Source: Dyella sp. RRB7
GTDB taxonomy: Bacteria > Pseudomonadota > Gammaproteobacteria > Xanthomonadales > Rhodanobacteraceae
Assembly: GCF_022761115.1 (NCBI RefSeq)
Contig: NZ_JAKWJS010000003.1
Coordinates: 372,001 to 436,000, forward strand
DNA length: 64,000 nucleotides
Direction: 5' to 3'
The position numbers and the translations under genes are program-made. The notes beneath the pieces were generated by a model. That model was not told the origin of the DNA. It made no database searches and saw only the letters and a list, made by a program, of their open reading frames with translations. Below are positions 25,943 to 33,919 of this stretch, one piece after another. Numbering within the stretch: the stretch's first letter is position 1; every line of letters starts with the position of its first letter.

Positions 25943-26755
25943 TCAACGCGCCTGCGTATCTTTCCGCAGGGCATTGACGGTTTGTAACACAATAGCATCG
26001 ATGCCTAATTGACCGAGTTCGGCCGAGGCGCGGCGCGGATCGCCGCCATAGACGCCATCGGCCGGCCCCAGCTTGGGCCCGTGCTGCAACCGATCGAGCC
26101 GCACCATCTGCGGATCGACGGCCAACTGCAACGAGGTGTCGGCCAGTCCGGCATGCGTGCCGATTTCGTCATCGCGATAGCCGCGCTGACGCAACTGTTG
26201 CGCATAGCCATCAGACGAGGCAGCGTAATACTCCGGCGGCACGATGGCCCGCGCCTTGCCGGCCCAGGCCTTGTTCAACTGCGCCGCGACGCGGTCGAGG
26301 TCCTTCTGGTAGCCGCCATGGTCACCCAGGAAAACGATGTTCCTGAAACCGTGCACCGCGAAGCTCTGCGCGGCCGATGCCAGCATCTGCTCGAACACCG
26401 CGTCGGGAATGGTGATGGTGCCCGGGAAGCGCATATGCGAGCTGGGCGGCGCATAGCCCCCCTCCGGCACATAGGCGACGACCGGCGCGACCAGTGCGTT
26501 GCCCAGTCGCTCGGCGATCTTCCGCGAGAGCAATGCCGCCCGCGCATTGTGCTTGCCCACCGCGATGCCCGGCCCGCTCTGCTCGGTGCCACCGATGGGA
26601 ATGATGATGGTGGTCTTGCCCGCCTGTACCTGGTCGCGGATCTCCGTCCAGGTCAGGTCTTCCAGCAACACCGTGCGCGGCGCCTGGGCGAAGCAGGCCT
26701 GGGTGGCGAGTAGCAGCAAACCGCACAGAAGCGTACGCAGTGACAAGAGGGACAT
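25943..26755 (-). CDS. Exported creatininase-family protein
   Basis: A 270-residue protein with a signal peptide ending at ATQACFAQ. TTIIIPIGGTEQSGPGIAVGKHN corresponds to the metal-binding motif of creatininases (GSTEQHGPHLPLGTD), and FLGDHGGYQKDLD to the second (NGHGGN). Creatininases are usually cytoplasmic amidohydrolases; export and the changed ligand positions (EQS instead of EQH, His for Asp) set this one apart. It probably shares a transcript with the beta-propeller gene downstream. The substrate is unknown. Confidence 0.82.
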   Translation of the reverse strand: MSLLSLRTLLCGLLLLATQACFAQAPRTVLLEDLTWTEIRDQVQAGKTTIIIPIGGTEQSGPGIAVGKHNARAALLSRKIAERLGNALVAPVVAYVPEGGYAPPSSHMRFPGTITIPDAVFEQMLASAAQSFAVHGFRNIVFLGDHGGYQKDLDRVAAQLNKAWAGKARAIVPPEYYAASSDGYAQQLRQRGYRDDEIGTHAGLADTSLQLAVDPQMVRLDRLQHGPKLGPADGVYGGDPRRASAELGQLGIDAIVLQTVNALRKDTQAR

Positions 26756-26905
26756 GGGGCGATCCTGAAAAGCAGGGGCGCAAGTGTAAAACGCCACACC
26801 GACAGGGGCGAGAACCCGACGACATGGCGCTACACGGTGCCTTCATGTTGAGCGTAGTCTGTTGCCACACGAGTCGATGCCCTCCCCCACATTCAAGGCA
26901 AACCC

Positions 26906-27988
26906 ATGCGCCATTCGCTGCTGGCCTTCACTGTTGCCCTCGCCACGTCGATGGCTGCCCACCCGGCCCTTGCCTGTACCCGCACGCTCTACGTGGGCGC
27001 GGACAACACCGTGATCACCGGCCGCAACATGGACTGGTCCGAGGACATGCGCACCAACCTCTGGGTATTCCCTGCGGGTATCAAGCGCGACGGCAGTGCG
27101 GGGCCGAATTCGCCCCACTGGACCTCGCGCTATGGCAGCGTGATCGCCGCCGGCTACGACATCGGCAGCACCGATGGCATGAACGAGAAAGGCCTGGTGA
27201 TGAACGCGCTGTACCTGGCCGAAACCGACTTCGGCGCGCCGGACCGCCAACGCCCGCACCTGGCCATCAGCCTGTGGGGACAGTACATCCTGGACAACTT
27301 CGCCAGCGTGGACGAAGCGGTGCAGGCGCTTGCCGCGGAACCGTTCCAGATCCTTGCCCCGCCGCTGCCCAACGGCAAGCCGGTCACGATCCACATGTCG
27401 CTGTCCGATGCCAGCGGCGATTCGGCCATCTTCGAATACATCGACGGCAAGCTGGTGATCCATCACAGCCGCCAGTACAAGGTGATGACCAACTCGCCGA
27501 TCTACGCCAAGCAACTGGCCTTGTACGAGTATTGGGAGAGCATCGGCGGCCTCACCTTCCTGCCCGGCACCAACCGCGCCGCCGACCGCTTTGCCCGTGC
27601 ATCGTTCCTGCTCGACGCGGTGCCCAAGCAACTGGACCCGAACTACATCGCCGGCGTGCCCAGGCAGTCGTATGCCTACCAGGCGGTGGCCGAGGTGATG
27701 AGCGTGCAGCGTGCGGTGAGCGTGCCGCTGGGCATCAGCACGGCGGACCAGCCCAATCTCTCATCCACCATCTGGCGCACCGTGGCGGACCAGAAAAACC
27801 TCATCTACTACTTCGACTCGGCCACGCGCCCCGATACTTTCTGGGTCGACCTGCACAAGCTGGATCTGAAGCCGGGCGCGCCGGTGATGAAGCTGACCCT
27901 GGCCAACGGGCAGGTGTACTCGGGCGAGACATCGGCGCAGTTTGTCGCCACGCCGTCGTTCAAGTTCATGCCGGCCCTGGCGCCATAG
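26906..27988 (+). CDS. Exported linear-amide C-N hydrolase (penicillin V acylase/bile salt hydrolase family)
   Basis: A 360-residue Ntn hydrolase. The signal peptide ends at AHPALA and the next residue is Cys (CTRTLYVG), which becomes the N-terminal nucleophile, followed by the family's GRNMDWSEDM. GMNEKGLVMNALYL and later MTNSPIYAKQLA are further conserved blocks. Gram-negative relatives in Pectobacterium and Pseudomonas hydrolyse penicillin V and acyl-homoserine lactones, so a role in amide degradation or quorum quenching is possible but inferred. Confidence 0.9.
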   Translation: MRHSLLAFTVALATSMAAHPALACTRTLYVGADNTVITGRNMDWSEDMRTNLWVFPAGIKRDGSAGPNSPHWTSRYGSVIAAGYDIGSTDGMNEKGLVMNALYLAETDFGAPDRQRPHLAISLWGQYILDNFASVDEAVQALAAEPFQILAPPLPNGKPVTIHMSLSDASGDSAIFEYIDGKLVIHHSRQYKVMTNSPIYAKQLALYEYWESIGGLTFLPGTNRAADRFARASFLLDAVPKQLDPNYIAGVPRQSYAYQAVAEVMSVQRAVSVPLGISTADQPNLSSTIWRTVADQKNLIYYFDSATRPDTFWVDLHKLDLKPGAPVMKLTLANGQVYSGETSAQFVATPSFKFMPALAP

Positions 27989-27997
27989 GCAGGTGCG

Positions 27998-28210
27998 CTA
28001 GTCGGGCGACTCGCCCGGGTGACGCTCCTTCCAGGCGGCCAGCTGCTCGCGGTAGCGCCCCATCGCTTCGTCGTAGAGGTCGAAGATGCAGGGCACGCAG
28101 CCCTGGCCGCAGCAATCCTCGTCGTCGGGACGCTGGGGGCGCGTGGGAGGTGGATCATGGGAGGGCGCCGCTGCGCCCTCCGTCGCGTGGTTTCGTGGTG
28201 AATCAGTCAA
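27998..28210 (-). CDS. Small oxidoreductase-like domain protein (PF09791 type)
   Basis: A 70-residue protein whose core DEDCCGQGCVPCIFDLYDEAMGRY is the Cys-rich signature of the oxidoreductase-like N-terminal family; the four Cys are probably redox or metal ligands. No ATG is in frame; the TTG at 28210 begins five bases after the stop of the methyltransferase gene, suggesting coupled translation, and gives MTDSPRNHA as N-terminus. The true function is unknown. Confidence 0.75.
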   Translation of the reverse strand: MTDSPRNHATEGAAAPSHDPPPTRPQRPDDEDCCGQGCVPCIFDLYDEAMGRYREQLAAWKERHPGESPD

Positions 28211-28214
28211 ACGA

Positions 28215-28988
28215 TCATCCGGGCTTGCGGAAACGATAGATGAACTGGTCGGTATGACCACGGATCGATTTGTCGAACACCTTGATGTTGTGCGGATCGG
28301 CCGGGTTGCGCAGCACGTCGCTTTCCCCGTCGAACACAAAGCCGACCGACTCCACCTGCTGCTTGACGATGGCCGGGTCGATGCGATGCAGCGTATCGGT
28401 GTCGCGCATGCCGGAGCCGGCTTCCGCCACGTGATCCACCACCACGAACAGGCCACCGGGCTTGAGCGAATCGAAGACCTGCTTGTCGAACGACACCGGG
28501 TCGACGCTCCCCATGAACTTGTCCGGATAGTCGTGGTAGTTCTGCGAGGTGAATACCAGGTCGACCTTCTCCGGGGTCTTGAACTGCGCCGCCGGCACCA
28601 TCAGCACGCCCACGTTGGCGTAATGCGGATTGGCCACCAGCGCCTTGGATGCCTGCACGTCGGACTGGGCTTCCTTGCCATATTCATTCGGCCACACGGC
28701 GTACACGCGGCCCTTAGGGCCAACGATGGCGCTGAACACCCGGGTGAAATAGCCGCTGCCGGGAATCAGGTCCACCACTGCCTCACCCGGTTTCACCTCG
28801 GCGAAAGCCATCAGGTCGGCGATCTTGCGACGATCGTCGTTGGGGGCATCATCCTTGCGGGCCGGGTCGTTGATCGCTGCGGTGACATAGGCGGGAACGC
28901 TACTGCCCGTCGCGGTTGGCGCGGCGGCCAGGGCGGCGGTGACGGGAAAAGCCAGGGATACCAGCACTGCAAGAACGGTCGGCCGCAT
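28215..28988 (-). CDS. Exported class I SAM-dependent methyltransferase-like protein
   Basis: A 257-residue protein with a signal peptide (VLAVLVSLAFPVTAALAA). GEAVVDLIPGSGYFTRVFSAIVG is motif I of a class I methyltransferase, and GGLFVVVDHVAE lies in the later strand. This periplasm-targeted group is common in Xanthomonadales; how it obtains SAM outside the cytoplasm is unclear, so it may use another ligand. AAGGAG is ideally placed before the ATG. Confidence 0.85.
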   Translation of the reverse strand: MRPTVLAVLVSLAFPVTAALAAAPTATGSSVPAYVTAAINDPARKDDAPNDDRRKIADLMAFAEVKPGEAVVDLIPGSGYFTRVFSAIVGPKGRVYAVWPNEYGKEAQSDVQASKALVANPHYANVGVLMVPAAQFKTPEKVDLVFTSQNYHDYPDKFMGSVDPVSFDKQVFDSLKPGGLFVVVDHVAEAGSGMRDTDTLHRIDPAIVKQQVESVGFVFDGESDVLRNPADPHNIKVFDKSIRGHTDQFIYRFRKPG

Positions 28989-29139
28989 GACGAACTCCTT
29001 CAGTCAGCTGTGGGGACGCGATGATGCGCCTTTACAGGGTAACTCGCAGCATGACCTTCGGTATGCCCACTCGCTCAAAAACTTTCGATCGCCCCCCTCC
29101 TAACCTCCCCCTGCACGCAGGGGGCGGAGTTTAAGGGCG

Positions 29140-30537
29140 TTACTTCGACGCCGGCTTGCCGGCCAGATCGATCAGCAGCGCGTGCCAGTAAGCCAGGTCG
29201 TCATAGAACGACTTCACCGGAATGCGCTCGTTGAGGCCGTGCGCAAACGCATCACTGTTCTGCATGAACAGGCCGCCCACGCCATAGGTGGGAATACCCG
29301 CGGCACGGAAATACAGGCCATCGGTGGCGCCCGACTCCTGCACGGGAGTAATCGGCACGCCCGGGCGAATGCTGTGCACGGCCTGGGTGACGGCCGCCAG
29401 CACATCCGGACGCAGCGGCGAGGGATCACTGGATACCGCCTTGCCAACGAGGCTCACCTCGACCTTCGGGCCCACCAGGTCCTGCAGCGTGTTGCGCACG
29501 GTATCGATGGCCACGCCGGGGAACACGCGGCAGTTGATGGTGGCCGTGGCCGACTCCGGCAACGCGTTATCCGCATGCCCGCCGCGCAATAGCGTGGCCA
29601 CGCAGGTGGTGCGGGTCTTGCCCACTTCCGACGGTTCCGCGGCCAGCACCTCGGCAGCGGCCGCATCGTGCGGGTTCTGCGCAAACGCGCGCATGGCTTC
29701 GCCCAGCGTGCCCGGCGTGGTGGCGCCCAGGACCTTGAATGAGGCCAGCGTGGTGTCGTTCCACATCACCGGGAAACGGTAGCCCTGCACTTTCTTGAGT
29801 GCATCGGCCAGTTCATAGATGGCGTTGTCCGGACGCGGCAGCGAACTGTGGCCGCCCGGGTTATGCGTGGTCAGCTCGAAGCTGGCGTAGGCTTTCTCGG
29901 CCGTCTGCAGGCCGTACACCAGCGGCTTGCCGGTGTCGCTCAACTCGCCGCCACCGGCGTCCGTATTGAGCGCGAACTCGGCATCCACCAGGTCGCGGTG
30001 ATGCTTCACCAGATCGTCCATGGTGTCCTGCGAAGTTTCCTCATCGCCGGTGTAGACGATGATCAGGTCGCGGGTGGGCACGAAGCCTTCTTTCTTCAGG
30101 CGGATGAAGTTGGCCGCCAGCGCGGTGACGCCGCTCTTGATGTCCTCGGTGCCGCGCCCGAAGAAATAGCCGTTCTCCTCGGTCAGCTTGAACGGGTCGC
30201 GCTGCCAGTCTTCCGGCTTGGCCGTCACCACGTCCATATGCGCCATCAGCGCAATCGGCTTGCCGCCCGTGCCATCGCCGCGATAGCGCACCACCATGGC
30301 CGCAGTCTCGCCATAGGGAATGATGTGGATGTCCGACTCGGGAAAACCCGCGGCGCGGAACTGGTCGGCCAGGTAGTTGGCCATCACCGGCACCTGCCCC
30401 TGCCCGATCTCGGTCTTGAACGCGATGAGCTGACTGAAGATGTCGCGCGCCTGGGCTTGGTCGGGGTCCAGCGTGGTCGCCATGGCAGGCAGCGCGACCG
30501 AGACGGCCAACCATGAAGCAAGCAGGGGTTTGAACAT
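29140..30537 (-). CDS. Exported M20-family metallopeptidase
   Basis: A 465-residue protein with a signal peptide (LLASWLAVSVALPAMA). Zinc-site motifs of M20 are visible: LMAHMDVV (first His and Asp), GTEDIKSG, YTGDEETS (catalytic Glu-Glu pair), LNTDAGGGE (Asp) and VGGLFMQNSDAFAHGLNER (last His). It is likely a periplasmic carboxypeptidase or dipeptidase used for peptide scavenging. GAGAGG sits before the ATG at 30537; the upstream open frame lacks one. Confidence 0.93.
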   Translation of the reverse strand: MFKPLLASWLAVSVALPAMATTLDPDQAQARDIFSQLIAFKTEIGQGQVPVMANYLADQFRAAGFPESDIHIIPYGETAAMVVRYRGDGTGGKPIALMAHMDVVTAKPEDWQRDPFKLTEENGYFFGRGTEDIKSGVTALAANFIRLKKEGFVPTRDLIIVYTGDEETSQDTMDDLVKHHRDLVDAEFALNTDAGGGELSDTGKPLVYGLQTAEKAYASFELTTHNPGGHSSLPRPDNAIYELADALKKVQGYRFPVMWNDTTLASFKVLGATTPGTLGEAMRAFAQNPHDAAAAEVLAAEPSEVGKTRTTCVATLLRGGHADNALPESATATINCRVFPGVAIDTVRNTLQDLVGPKVEVSLVGKAVSSDPSPLRPDVLAAVTQAVHSIRPGVPITPVQESGATDGLYFRAAGIPTYGVGGLFMQNSDAFAHGLNERIPVKSFYDDLAYWHALLIDLAGKPASK

Positions 30538-30634
30538 GAAGCCTCTCACCAGGATCGGAAGAAACCGTGAGTATGTCGTGTTCCCGTCCCTTCGTGCGGC
30601 CCGGGCCGCACGATTTTTTGCGGTATACCCGCTG

Positions 30635-31246
30635 CTATACGGGGTCAAAACGCCAGGCATCGAGAGTGCGGTATTCCCCGCCGCCGATCACGCTGTGCAG
30701 CAATGCAAAACCCTCGACCCGCCAGCTGATCGGATCGATCGGCACCGCTTGCGGCAGCACACCACGGCTGTAGGCAAACGTGACATGCGGCGTGAAGTTG
30801 CGTGAGAGATGCGCGCCCAACCCGGCCAGTATCAACGCCTGCTGCAAATCCTGCCACAGCGCTTGCAAGGCAGGAGGTACCTGCGTGCAGCGCAGTACGC
30901 AAGGCGGCTCGCGCCCATGAAACCCCGCCGCATGGTCGAGCACCAGCTCGAACGCTGCTGCGCGCACCTTGCCTGCCGCAGCGACGGCGGCCTGGACGAT
31001 ATCCGGGCGCAGCATCGGATGGTCGCCAAGGAAATGCAGCGTGGCGTGGTAGAGCGAGGGCCGGATCATCCGCGCGCGCAGATGTTGCGCCGCCACCACC
31101 TCGTTCGCCGCCTGCTCGACACGGCGGCCTGTCGCCTCGTTCGGCAGCAGGGCAAAGAACAGGCGATGGATTTCGGTCGGCGTGTTCGATCCACCGCCGA
31201 GCAAGTCGGGCTGGATATCGGCGGGGGCGGATCGACGGGGGCTCAT
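30635..31246 (-). CDS. thpR: RNA 2',3'-cyclic 3'-phosphodiesterase (2H family)
   Basis: A 203-residue protein of the 2H phosphoesterase fold. The paired motifs are YHATLHFLG (about residue 67) and FTPHVTFAYS (about 155), the two HxT/S catalytic motifs. The family (ThpR/LigT) opens 2',3'-cyclic phosphates at RNA ends. RLFFALLPNEATGRRV is the usual first strand. The start MSPRRSAP is chosen over a longer open frame. A second 2H protein lies 1.3 kb away. Confidence 0.88.
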   Translation of the reverse strand: MSPRRSAPADIQPDLLGGGSNTPTEIHRLFFALLPNEATGRRVEQAANEVVAAQHLRARMIRPSLYHATLHFLGDHPMLRPDIVQAAVAAAGKVRAAAFELVLDHAAGFHGREPPCVLRCTQVPPALQALWQDLQQALILAGLGAHLSRNFTPHVTFAYSRGVLPQAVPIDPISWRVEGFALLHSVIGGGEYRTLDAWRFDPV

Positions 31247-31525
31247 GCCAAAAACAACCAGGGAAACCGGCACAGCCTACCGCAATCGCCCTGGTTTCTC
31301 CCAAGGAAGCAATAAAAGCTCGCGCCCCCATTAACAACCTTGTCACGCCGCTACCGCTGCGTCGGGAGAAGATGCTGCCCCTCCCGTGCTCACACCGTGC
31401 CGACATAGGCAAACGGAAACCAACGGCGCCGGCTGGGCATGGAAATCCGTTGAGCTGCCGTGCACATACATCGCCCTACGCTTGCCTGCGTGCGACACAC
31501 CGCCGCGCTGCCGGAGGGAACGTTG

Positions 31526-31852
31526 ATGAACCACAACAGGCACTTCCATCTGCATCACAAGATCGTCGCCGCCTGCATCGCTGCCGCCTGGGTGGCCATG
31601 CCGCTGCCGGCGCTGGCGCAATACCACCGCCATGAACCGCCACCGCGTTACGACCGCTACCACGGTTATGACCGTCACTATCGCGGCCACGACGACACCG
31701 GCGCCGTGGTGGCCGGTGCCCTGCTGGGCGTGGCTGCCGGCGCTGCCATCGTGGGCGCCAGCACGCCACAACCGCCACCGACGGTGGTCTACACCTCACC
31801 GCCGCCCCCGCCGCCTCCCGGTGTCGTGTACTACCAGGACGACGGCTACTGA
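31526..31852 (+). CDS. Small secreted glycine-zipper-like protein
   Basis: A 108-residue protein with a signal peptide (IVAACIAAAWVAMPLPALAQ), a His/Tyr/Arg-rich segment (HRHEPPPRYDRYHGYDRHY), a hydrophobic Gly/Ala stretch (GAVVAGALLGVAAGAAIVGA) that resembles a glycine-zipper membrane insertion motif, and a proline run (SPPPPPPPGVVYY). GGAGGG lies ten bases upstream of the ATG. Function unknown; such proteins are typical of the outer envelope. It is 57 bp from the next gene on the same strand. Confidence 0.7.
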   Translation: MNHNRHFHLHHKIVAACIAAAWVAMPLPALAQYHRHEPPPRYDRYHGYDRHYRGHDDTGAVVAGALLGVAAGAAIVGASTPQPPPTVVYTSPPPPPPPGVVYYQDDGY

Positions 31853-31909
31853 GCGTGATGCCAGGCGCCCAGCTCAACCATTCGAACCCTTGAATCGGAG
31901 CATCTGACG

Positions 31910-32455
31910 ATGACCCCTACCTTTCGCAGTATCGCCACGCCGGCCGTGCTTGCCGTCGCGCTGCTCACGGCACCGGCCTGGGCGCAGACCTCGCCCACCA
32001 CCGGAACCTCCAACGCATCCTCCGCACCCGCGACCGCCAAGGACCATGCGCAAAAGCGGGCCGATGCCGTCGAACGACGCATCACCGAACTTCATGCCAA
32101 GCTGAAGATCACCGACCAGCAGTCCAAGCAGTGGGATGCGTTCGCGCAGACCATGCGCGACAACGCGCAGAAGGCGGACCAGGCCTTCCACGACCGGGCA
32201 CAGAACATCGCCACCATGAGCGCGCCCGACGCCATGAAGTCCTACGCCGATCTCACGCAGTTGCATGCGGACAACATGAAGAAGCTGTCGTCGTCCTTCA
32301 ATGACTTGTACGCCGTGCTTTCGCCCGAGCAGAAGCAGCTGGCCGATGCGTTGTACCGCAATCCCAACGGCAAGCAAGGTCCCGGGCCGCGCAAAGGCAG
32401 TGGCAAGGGCAGCAAGAGCGGCGCGCCTGCGAGTGCCTCATCGTCCGGTGGCTGA
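31910..32455 (+). CDS. Spy/CpxP-like LTxxQ periplasmic protein
   Basis: A 181-residue protein with a signal peptide (VLAVALLTAPAWAQ). The helical middle (AVERRITELHAKLKITDQQSKQWDAF and LYAVLSPEQKQLADALY) carries two LTxxQ-like repeats as in Spy, CpxP and ZraP, small periplasmic chaperones or stress sensors. The C-terminal tail is low-complexity (Gly, Ser, Lys). It probably forms a unit with the preceding small protein. Confidence 0.75.
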   Translation: MTPTFRSIATPAVLAVALLTAPAWAQTSPTTGTSNASSAPATAKDHAQKRADAVERRITELHAKLKITDQQSKQWDAFAQTMRDNAQKADQAFHDRAQNIATMSAPDAMKSYADLTQLHADNMKKLSSSFNDLYAVLSPEQKQLADALYRNPNGKQGPGPRKGSGKGSKSGAPASASSSGG

Positions 32456-32481
32456 GCAAGTCTGCCATGGCGTCAAGTGAT

Positions 32482-32512
32482 GCACGGTACGAAGGCGACC
32501 TTCGTGCCGTGC
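32482..32512. terminator. Bidirectional hairpin terminator
   Basis: GCACGGTACGAAGG and CCTTCGTGCCGTGC pair over 14 positions (13 Watson-Crick) with a three-base loop, followed by GTTT. It lies between convergent genes ending at 32455 and 32526. Confidence 0.7.
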
Positions 32513-32525
32513 GTTTCGCCGGGAG

Positions 32526-33188
32526 CTAGCGCGCTGGCGCCGTCGTCTTGCCGGGCGCCGCCAACACCGAACGGTGTTGAACATGCAGCGGGCCAAACTG
32601 GCTGCGCGCGTCATAGGTCACGTAATGCAGCTGGCCGATGGACAACGCCACGCTGGGAGCCTCGATGGCAGCCAGTCGTTGCCGCAACGCATCCGCGCCC
32701 AGCCTGCGCCGATACAGCCCCAGGGTGAGATGCGGCACATAGGCCGCCTGCCGCACTTCGCGACTGGCATGCCCCAGCAACACTCGCCACTGGGCAAGCC
32801 GACCCTCGGGGTCGCCCACCGGAATGAAAGCCGCACTGGCGAAGCTGTCAGGCGCCGCCAGCGGCAACGTGCACGGCGTGCCGATAGCGGATTCCAGCCG
32901 GATGATCTGGCGTTGCAGCCGATCCGGCGGAAAGTCATCGTCATGAACCGCGCAGGGCTGATGAAAACCGCAGACGAACACGGTCAAGTGGGGCTGTCGT
33001 TGCGGGCTGGGATGCAGCAGGTCGCCGAGCCGGCGCCGCGCCTCGTCGATATACGCCAGCAGGGCCGGTTGCTCGACCGGGGCGATCCACACGCCATAGC
33101 GCTCGCGGCCGCGATGCCACTCGGGGTAGTCGCGCAGCTCGGCCACCAGCGTTTCGGCGGGACTTGCGAGTGGATCGGAAAAAAGCAT
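32526..33188 (-). CDS. 2'-5' RNA ligase-family 2H phosphoesterase
   Basis: A 220-residue protein with the two 2H motifs PHLTVFVCGF (about 86) and VPHLTLGLYRR (about 168). YGVWIAPVEQPALLAYIDEARR precedes the first motif as in the 2'-5' RNA ligase superfamily (CPDase). The substrate (cyclic RNA ends or nucleotides) is not known. No convincing ribosome site marks the ATG at 33188; MPALAKL at 33227 is an alternative start. Confidence 0.75.
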   Translation of the reverse strand: MLFSDPLASPAETLVAELRDYPEWHRGRERYGVWIAPVEQPALLAYIDEARRRLGDLLHPSPQRQPHLTVFVCGFHQPCAVHDDDFPPDRLQRQIIRLESAIGTPCTLPLAAPDSFASAAFIPVGDPEGRLAQWRVLLGHASREVRQAAYVPHLTLGLYRRRLGADALRQRLAAIEAPSVALSIGQLHYVTYDARSQFGPLHVQHRSVLAAPGKTTAPAR

Positions 33189-33333
33189 GCCCACAATGGT
33201 AGCCGCAAGCTTCGCCAGCGCGGGCATTCCCCTGCGGGAAGTCATATCGCCATGCCACCGGCAGCTCACTAGAGTGAGCGGGGCTGGAAGCTCAACCGTG
33301 TTGCAAGAACCCCGAACACCTTCGGAGACCGTC

Positions 33334-33801
33334 ATGCCACGCAAGCGCCACCCTGCCCTCGCCGCCGCGCTCTGGGGCGGATTCATCGCCGGCACCGTCG
33401 ACATCGGGGCCGCCTCGCTGATCAGCGGCTACCACCCTGTCGTGATCCTCAAGTACATCGCGGGGGGCGTGCTCGGCAAATCGGCGCTGGCCGGCGATCT
33501 ATCCGTCGCCGGGCTTGGCCTGCTGCTGCAATGGGCGATGTCGATCATCATCGCCGCCATCTTCGTGCTGGCGACGCGCCGCCGCGCCGCGCTAGCCAGG
33601 CAATGGCCCGTATGGGGCGTCATCTACGGCGCGGTGATCTTCGTGGTGATGAACTACGTGGTGGTGCCGCTATCGGCCCTGCACGCCAAGCCCCACTTCA
33701 CCGTCTTCAACCTGATCGCCAACCTTGCCGCCATGCTGCTGTTCGGCTGGATCGTGGCGCTGCTGGCCAGCAAAGCCTCGGCGTCGACGCCGGCATCGTG
33801 A
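33334..33801 (+). CDS. Small four-helix membrane protein
   Basis: A 155-residue protein with four predicted membrane segments (about residues 8-30, 40-70, 85-110, 122-148) and charged ends, starting MPRKRHPALAAALWGGF after a CGGAGA site. I cannot assign a firm family; the layout is like DUF1440/YagU-type proteins. Function unknown. Confidence 0.7.
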   Translation: MPRKRHPALAAALWGGFIAGTVDIGAASLISGYHPVVILKYIAGGVLGKSALAGDLSVAGLGLLLQWAMSIIIAAIFVLATRRRAALARQWPVWGVIYGAVIFVVMNYVVVPLSALHAKPHFTVFNLIANLAAMLLFGWIVALLASKASASTPAS

Positions 33802-33822
33802 GTGCCATGTGCGGTTGGCGCG

Positions 33823-33849
33823 ATGTCCGCCTCTCGCAGAGGCGGACAT
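33823..33849. terminator. Convergent hairpin
   Basis: ATGTCCGCCTCT and AGAGGCGGACAT form a perfect 12-bp stem with a CGC loop between two convergent genes. There is no T-tract, but the stem is strong. Confidence 0.55.
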
Positions 33850-33919
33850 TCTCGCGGCGCGACCACGTGCTTGCCTTCAACGGCATTGACGCTCGGTCGA
33901 AACTTCCTACCCAGCGCCC

